Assembly: GCA_947628305.1 (NCBI GenBank)
Contig: CANQZG010000008.1
Coordinates: 62,001 to 126,000, forward strand
Reading direction: 5' to 3'
Length of the DNA: 64,000 nucleotides
From: an uncultured Muribaculaceae bacterium
Lineage (GTDB): Bacteria > Bacteroidota > Bacteroidia > Bacteroidales > Muribaculaceae
Part shown: piece by piece, positions 59,481-64,000 of the stretch
Numbering within the stretch: the stretch's first letter is position 1
Layout of the letters: each line of letters begins with the position of its first letter
Notes under the pieces: model-generated
What the model was told of the DNA's origin: nothing
What the model saw: the letters and a program-made list of their open reading frames with translations, nothing else
The model's database searches: none
Program-made: the position numbers and the translations under genes

Positions 59481-60335
59481 TTAGCTTTTTTCCCGGCATT
59501 CCGCCGACTTTTTCGCGACGCGGTTCGCGGCTCTGATTTGCTTGCGATAAGGGCAGTCGGTGACGTCGCAGTGTGTGGTATCGTGCGGTTTGGCGAGGTA
59601 GCATGGGATGCCGTATTCGTAGTTCGAATAGGTCCATTTTGCCCATTCTTCGCCGTCGGTTTTGTTTGCCGCATAGAGCTGTCGATGTCGCAGGTTGAGG
59701 GACGCACAATGCTGTTTATCGTCGACCGAGAAGAAGGGAAAGCAGACGTCGACGCCGTACATCCGCATGCGAGACGTGTAGATGTCCCAGATCTCGGCGC
59801 CGTTCAGGTCGTATGCGATCTTGTAGTTCAGGTCGCGTTCCTGCTCGTCGGACAGTTCGACGTCTTTCTGTTCCCGGAACAATGAGACGTAATGCCGGAA
59901 CCAGTACTGCTTTGGGATATACGCAAGCAGGTCGCAGTAGATGTCTGTACAGAGCTTCTGTTTTTTTCGATACGGCATTTTGCATATCTGCTTGGTACAG
60001 TCCATGTGGCTGACCATTTCGGCGATGTGCTGCAGCGCGTCTTCAGGTTTGTTGAGGATAGCGTCGCGGATGACTTGACGCGCAAGTCTGATGCGGGCTT
60101 CGCCTTCTTCGATGCAGACGTTCTCGAACGCTTGGAATTCGCGAACGGCGGCGTCCGCTTGCTTGTCGTATGCATCGCGTTCTTCGTCGGGCAGCGCCTC
60201 GGCGTTTTGCTTCGGCAGTTTGATGTGCTTTGCTTTGAGCATAGACGCGACAATGCCGTTATTGTTCGGTGGAAGTTTGACGAACGGATAGATGCGTGTG
60301 CAATAGTGCGGATGTTTGATCAGGCGGGTCATCAT
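59481..60335 (-). CDS. Cysteine-rich paralogue A (unknown family)
   Basis: A 284-aa protein, AAAGGAG site. Helical N-terminal two thirds with scattered Cys (CTKQICKMPYRKKQKLC), then the family tail: CFPFFSVDDKQHC, IPCYLAKPHDTTHC and CDVTDCPYRKQ. The Cys/His spacing suits a zinc site. Closest relatives in this window are the genes at 60656, 61363 and 63404. Function unknown. Confidence 0.65.
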   Translation of the reverse strand: MMTRLIKHPHYCTRIYPFVKLPPNNNGIVASMLKAKHIKLPKQNAEALPDEERDAYDKQADAAVREFQAFENVCIEEGEARIRLARQVIRDAILNKPEDALQHIAEMVSHMDCTKQICKMPYRKKQKLCTDIYCDLLAYIPKQYWFRHYVSLFREQKDVELSDEQERDLNYKIAYDLNGAEIWDIYTSRMRMYGVDVCFPFFSVDDKQHCASLNLRHRQLYAANKTDGEEWAKWTYSNYEYGIPCYLAKPHDTTHCDVTDCPYRKQIRAANRVAKKSAECREKS

Positions 60336-60371
60336 AGAGCGTGACTCCTTTCGGTAATGATTGTCGGGGTG

Positions 60372-60659
60372 TCAGGAAGCAAGTCCTTCGGACAGAACAG
60401 CTTCGTAGTAGTCGTATTCGTCCTTAAATGTGTCGTCCGTCTTGAAATCCTGCAGGGTATCGAAAATCTTGTCGACGATGTCTGCTATAGAGACGTTCGA
60501 CACGTATGCGTCGGGCTCCAGATTCGGCGCTTCGTCGGTGTCGAAATAGAACCACCATTCTCCGATTTGACAGACAGTCCCGGCGCCTTCGTTCGGGTCG
60601 GTTACGAGTTGAACGAGATGCTTTGCAAGTCCGTCGGCGATCATTTGCTTTGTGATCAT
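60372..60659 (-). CDS. Hypothetical protein (95 aa)
   Basis: Start at ATG 60659 (MITKQMIADG), overlapping the previous stop by ATGA; the longer ORF start is unsupported. Acidic C-terminal half (DTLQDFKTDDTFKDEYDYYE). No family recognised. Confidence 0.6.
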   Translation of the reverse strand: MITKQMIADGLAKHLVQLVTDPNEGAGTVCQIGEWWFYFDTDEAPNLEPDAYVSNVSIADIVDKIFDTLQDFKTDDTFKDEYDYYEAVLSEGLAS

Positions 60660-61342
60660 GAGGATCCTTCCTTTCTTTCTCGCATGAGAAGTTTGTATGG
60701 ACAGCGTACCGATACGATACGCGGGTTGGTGTTCGTTCTGCATGTATCGAACGCTTCTTTGTCGACACAGAAGCACGGGCAGCCTTTGGAGTAGTCGTTC
60801 CGGAAGTACGACGGACTGTCCGGCGCGACGGTCGTGTCAGGACATGTTGCGTCCGTGACGGAGAAGTACGGGCGACAGATAGGTTTATCGTTATGCTTCG
60901 GAAGCAACGTGATGATGTTCCATGTGCGTTCAAGGCTTGACATCGGAATGACGCCGTCGATCGGCTGCGGTTCTTCGGCGAAGTGTTCCCGGAAGCGTTC
61001 CCAGTTGACTTTGTCGGGGTCCGCCGCTTCGGATACCTGTCGGAAATACGGACACGACGGCAGGAATTCTTCGAGTGTCTGTCGGATCTTGCTGTAGAGT
61101 TTTTCGGCGTCGCATGTGATTTCGTATTTGCCTTGCGCTTGTCTTTGTTCGCAAGAGACGGACTTGACCAGCCGTCGGATCTGTTCCGTCGCGCCTTTGG
61201 TATCATGTTTTGCGATCGTGACGACGATGTCGAGGACTTGTTCGCGAATCTCGTGGTTGCGCTGCAGGGCAAACGCGTCGAAGGCGTCGTCTTGATAAGG
61301 TCTGTCTGTTGTTGTACAAGGGTATTTCGGGTATACCTTCAT
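60656..61342 (-). CDS. Cysteine-rich paralogue B
   Basis: Start at ATG 61342 (MKVYPKYPCTTTD), 228 aa. Helical body, then the family tail CRPYFSVTDATCPD, CPCFCVDKEAFDTC and RCPYKLL. Same layout as the gene at 59481. Confidence 0.65.
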   Translation of the reverse strand: MKVYPKYPCTTTDRPYQDDAFDAFALQRNHEIREQVLDIVVTIAKHDTKGATEQIRRLVKSVSCEQRQAQGKYEITCDAEKLYSKIRQTLEEFLPSCPYFRQVSEAADPDKVNWERFREHFAEEPQPIDGVIPMSSLERTWNIITLLPKHNDKPICRPYFSVTDATCPDTTVAPDSPSYFRNDYSKGCPCFCVDKEAFDTCRTNTNPRIVSVRCPYKLLMRERKEGSS

Positions 61343-61362
61343 TGTTTCCCTTCTTTCTTTTT

Positions 61363-62061
61363 TTAATTCGGGCAGGTGCAGTGCCTCTGACGGCATCGTC
61401 CGACGGCGTAGCACGGCTTGCGGGTGCCGTCGTCTTTGACGGCGAAGTAGGGGATGCACGGCGGGACGTCGTACCGCAGCATGCAGGTATAGACGGATGC
61501 GAGGATGATTTGCATCGGAACGTCTTCGCCTTCGATAGAGATGTGTACCCCGATGCGCTGTCGGATGTCGTGCAGGATGGCGTCAAGGCGATTGGGGATC
61601 ATGACGTGTTCTTTTGTGAAATACTTTTCGCCGAGTTCGCCGAGATCATTTTTATCGGCGCATACTGCGACGACGACGTCGAGGAGCGCTTTTTGAATTT
61701 CCGTTTCGGAGGTCCCTGCGATCAACGCTTGCAGGAGGCGGAACGCGGCAGCGTTCTGCTCGCGGGTGACACGGTCGCAGAAATCCTCGAAGGTGTCTTT
61801 CGGCAGGTGTCGGGCGACGGATACGTCCTTAAAGAAGATGATCTGGTTATCTTTGCCGTCAGGCACGATGTCCGTCACTTCGTCTACGCCGAAGAAGTCG
61901 GCGACGGCGCGGTATATCTCCGCGATGGCGCTGTGCCAGTCGCCGGGATGCGACGCACGGTCGCACGCGTCGAATTTCGTATGGGTCATGACGATGAAGC
62001 CGTATAGCGCGTTTTTGATGCGAAAGCAGGCTTCAAGGTTGTTTTCGTTAAGGTTTCGCAT
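61363..62061 (-). CDS. Cysteine-rich paralogue C
   Basis: Start at ATG 62061 (MRNLNENNLEACF; AAAGGAGG), 232 aa. Body with FEDFCDRVTREQNAAAFRLL; tail CIPYFAVKDDGTRKPCYAVG and RCRQRHCTCPN. Shortest tail of the family, ending in CPN instead of CPY. Confidence 0.6.
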   Translation of the reverse strand: MRNLNENNLEACFRIKNALYGFIVMTHTKFDACDRASHPGDWHSAIAEIYRAVADFFGVDEVTDIVPDGKDNQIIFFKDVSVARHLPKDTFEDFCDRVTREQNAAAFRLLQALIAGTSETEIQKALLDVVVAVCADKNDLGELGEKYFTKEHVMIPNRLDAILHDIRQRIGVHISIEGEDVPMQIILASVYTCMLRYDVPPCIPYFAVKDDGTRKPCYAVGRCRQRHCTCPN

Positions 62062-62260
62062 CGGATTTTCCTCCTTTGTTCGGCTGTACGCACAGCGTGC
62101 GTTTGTCGTCATCGAGGACAACGCGGAAGGCGGCGCCTGCGGTCTGCAGGCGCCTGTTGATCTCGTCCCGGTATCTGACCGCGGTGCGGTCGGATTTACA
62201 GCTGACTGTTACAGCATCCGAGAGGGCGAGTTCTTCGATGGCGAGCGCGTAGACGTCCAT
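62048..62260 (-). CDS. Small hypothetical protein (70 aa)
   Basis: Start at ATG 62260 (MDVYALAIEEL) with GAGGTG upstream; overlaps the next gene. Helix followed by strands (RTLCVQPNKGGKSDAKP). No family recognised. Confidence 0.5.
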   Translation of the reverse strand: MDVYALAIEELALSDAVTVSCKSDRTAVRYRDEINRRLQTAGAAFRVVLDDDKRTLCVQPNKGGKSDAKP

Positions 62261-62265
62261 ATGCG

Positions 62266-62577
62266 TCACCTCTTCCACGTTTCACGTTCGTCGTTGGTGA
62301 GGAAGACCGGCACGCGTTCGATTTTCCAGTCGATGTCGTCGTGGTTTGCCGTTTCAGCGTAGGCGCTGTCCGGCAGCAGTTCGCCGTTGTCGCTGACGTA
62401 GTTCGGTTCGATCGTATCGTCGTCTACTGCGGCGTCGGTGACGGCGAGATACCGCCGACGCATTTCCGCATAGGCATTCTCATAGGTGACGTAAACTTCG
62501 GGAACGCTGATCTCTCTGCCGATGGTTTCGGACAGGATATAACGGTAGACGCATGGACGGGTAGATTCTTCAGACAT
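62266..62577 (-). CDS. Hypothetical protein (103 aa)
   Basis: Start at ATG 62577 (MSEESTRPCVYRYIL; AAAGGAG). Acidic, no family recognised. Confidence 0.55.
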   Translation of the reverse strand: MSEESTRPCVYRYILSETIGREISVPEVYVTYENAYAEMRRRYLAVTDAAVDDDTIEPNYVSDNGELLPDSAYAETANHDDIDWKIERVPVFLTNDERETWKR

Positions 62578-62591
62578 GGTACAGTCTCCTT

Positions 62592-62984
62592 TCATAGGAT
62601 GTGGTCGGACGCCCATGCGATCAGCTCGTCGGCGTTCATAGGCTCACTGCTGTTCCAGTAGGTGTTGAATGTTGCGAAAGCGGTGTCGTCTGCCGTGTTC
62701 TCGCACACGTAGTGTTCGCCCCGCTCGTCCAGCAGGTCGAGGAACGCGTCCGCATGGAAGACGCCGTCGGCGTCGGTCGCGTCGCGCTTCGTAAGCAGAA
62801 TGTCTACGGGGTAGAGATAGGATGCGTTGATCCTGCAGACGCCGTCTCCGCCGTCGTCGTACGCGTAGGCGCGAATCAGACAGTTTTCACCGGGCTGGAA
62901 ATAGTGGTTTTCATTGAAGGTGATGCGGTAGTCGGACGTCGGAACGGGACGCCCCGGCGGATCGTTGAGATGCGGGATATTCAT
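62592..62984 (-). CDS. Hypothetical protein (130 aa)
   Basis: AAAGGAG-type site (GAAAGGAGCGG). Beta-rich and acidic (RITFNENHYFQPGENCLIRA). No family recognised. Confidence 0.6.
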   Translation of the reverse strand: MNIPHLNDPPGRPVPTSDYRITFNENHYFQPGENCLIRAYAYDDGGDGVCRINASYLYPVDILLTKRDATDADGVFHADAFLDLLDERGEHYVCENTADDTAFATFNTYWNSSEPMNADELIAWASDHIL

Positions 62985-63002
62985 ACATTTCCGCTCCTTT
63001 CG

Positions 63003-63374
63003 TCAGAGAATGACGTTGTCGGGGTCGCCCCAGAGGGTGATCTGCGTCCGGTAGCCGAGGATGTCTTCGAACACGCCGTCGATGCCGTCTTCATCTTCCT
63101 GTTCGACGTTGTAGAAGATGTCGCCTTCGTCGTTGATCTCTACGAGAGCGTGACGAATGTTTTCGATGCTCTGCAGCAGGTGTGTGTAGCGGTCGTCGAG
63201 GCGCATGTCCGGTTCCCAGTCCCACAGTAGGATCTTGTAGTCGCCGTCAGGCGTGCATACCGTGCGGATCATGCCTTTCTGTTCGCGTTCGAGAATGATG
63301 TCTTTGTCTTCGCCCTTTTTCAGCTTTTCAACGGTTTCAGCGTTGAGAGCGAGAGCGATCTTGTAGTCAAGCAT
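63003..63374 (-). CDS. Hypothetical protein (123 aa)
   Basis: AAAGGA site. Starts LDYKIALALNAETVEKLKKG; acidic C-terminal part. No family recognised. Confidence 0.6.
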   Translation of the reverse strand: MLDYKIALALNAETVEKLKKGEDKDIILEREQKGMIRTVCTPDGDYKILLWDWEPDMRLDDRYTHLLQSIENIRHALVEINDEGDIFYNVEQEDEDGIDGVFEDILGYRTQITLWGDPDNVIL

Positions 63375-63403
63375 GGTGTGGTGTCCTTTCTGTAATGATT
63401 GAT

Positions 63404-63994
63404 TTACGCGCCGTCGTCGTTGACGGCGGCAAGGCGTTGAAGCAGTTTGCCGTATTTTTGTTTATACGGGCAGTCGTCATTGGGGCACTTTTGGTCGTGC
63501 TCCATGCAGTAGCATGGATACGCGGAATCGTATCGTTTGTAGTCGTGGGCGTGCGAGACGGGCTGTACGTAATAGGGACGGCAGGCATATTTGCGTGAGA
63601 ACACATCGTAGCGCTTGAAGGCGTCCTTGATGATGCTTTCGACGTTCCACTTGATCTCTTCGCGCTTTTTACGTTGGATCTTCGGGCTGTCCTGCGGAAT
63701 TTCCTTTGCGTAGTCGTTGACGAGCTTTGTCCGCATGATGCGGCGTCGGACGTCTTCGCAGACAGCGTCGACCGTGTCGAAGTCGGCTTTCGTGGGCTTG
63801 CATTGGTTGTACGCCATGATGATGCAGAGGATGTTCGTGTCGAGGTAGGTTTCGTATTTCTCTTTCGGACACGCGGCGTTGTCGATGATCAGGTTGACGA
63901 TGGTGTCAAGCGCGTCTTCGTACGCGACCGACATCTTGAAGTAAAACGCCTCGAACGCGAACCAGTCGCTCAAGGCTTCCGCAAGGATCGCCAT
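63404..63994 (-). CDS. Cysteine-rich paralogue D (5' end possibly outside window)
   Basis: At least 196 aa; the reading frame is open to the window edge, so the start may lie beyond. Helical body and the family tail CRPYYVQPVSHAHDY, YPCYCMEHDQKC and DDCPYKQKYGKL. The tail is nearly identical in spacing to paralogue A. Confidence 0.6.
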   Translation of the reverse strand: MAILAEALSDWFAFEAFYFKMSVAYEDALDTIVNLIIDNAACPKEKYETYLDTNILCIIMAYNQCKPTKADFDTVDAVCEDVRRRIMRTKLVNDYAKEIPQDSPKIQRKKREEIKWNVESIIKDAFKRYDVFSRKYACRPYYVQPVSHAHDYKRYDSAYPCYCMEHDQKCPNDDCPYKQKYGKLLQRLAAVNDDGA

Positions 63995-64000
63995 GCGAGT

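Overview
This window comes from a large mobile genetic element of a Gram-positive, probably anaerobic, Firmicutes-type host. Evidence for the host: strong AAAGGAG-type ribosome binding sites, sigma-A type promoters with exact 17-bp spacers, ATG/GTG/TTG starts, a lipobox-type secretome, and an anaerobic (class III) ribonucleotide reductase. No chromosomal housekeeping genes, rRNA or virion structural genes are visible. A VirD4/TraG-type coupling protein argues for a conjugative megaplasmid or similar giant extrachromosomal element. The single-chain RNA polymerase, NrdD/NrdG, ClpP and several nucleotide kinase-like genes are also typical of jumbo phages, so the phage/plasmid identity cannot be settled from this window alone.

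Layout. (1) 1-7122: the 3' part of a VirD4/TraG coupling protein gene, cut by five group I introns; three carry Vsr-like homing endonucleases with their own promoters, and one pair of introns is separated by an apparent 12-nt microexon. (2) 7195-14283: HEPN-CBS protein, membrane-anchored tandem AAA+ ATPase, HU-like protein, a DUF2325-like coiled-coil protein, a small MerR-type HTH protein and a P4-family (SF3) helicase. (3) 14300-14900: an intergenic array of at least 17 copies of TGTACCTTTT/AAAAGGTACA, a candidate replication origin. (4) 15068-18573: a membrane-stress-like operon (TM protein, SPFH/band 7, TPM-domain protein, PspA/IM30). (5) 18618-23840: RNase HI, two lipoproteins and a RecD-type helicase. 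(6) 23881-32724: an operon headed by a 1850-aa single-polypeptide RNA polymerase that carries both the beta-type and the beta'-type double-psi barrel motifs, followed by four unrecognised genes. (7) 32746-33319: second HU-like protein and a small membrane protein. (8) 33484-41795, minus strand: a 56-aa protein, MoxR AAA+, VWA protein, ClpA-like unfoldase with an IGF loop, UvrD-like helicase and a membrane protein, with perfect stem-loops in several intercistronic gaps. (9) 41992-42582: YdjM-like membrane protein. (10) 42636-63994, minus strand: guanylate-kinase-like protein, thioredoxin-like membrane protein, RarA, archaeo-eukaryotic-type primase, MazF-like protein, signal peptidase I, SNF2 helicase, a dNMP-kinase-like protein, many small unknowns, ClpP, NrdG, a tRNA-like element, NrdD broken by three group I introns, and a series of cysteine-rich paralogues.

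How the genes work together. DNA metabolism is broadly covered (primase, SF3 helicase, RecD, UvrD, SNF2, RarA, RNase H, HU). dNTP supply comes from NrdD/NrdG. The element has its own transcription enzyme, yet the visible promoters look like a uniform sigma-A set for the host polymerase. Proteolysis is served by a ClpA-like ATPase plus ClpP. Several membrane genes (SPFH, TPM, PspA, signal peptidase, lipoproteins) suggest active remodelling of the host envelope, which would fit a conjugative lifestyle. Coding regions are GC-rich, while introns and their endonucleases are visibly AT-richer, which supports later invasion. Gene functions were inferred from motifs read by eye; no database search was run.
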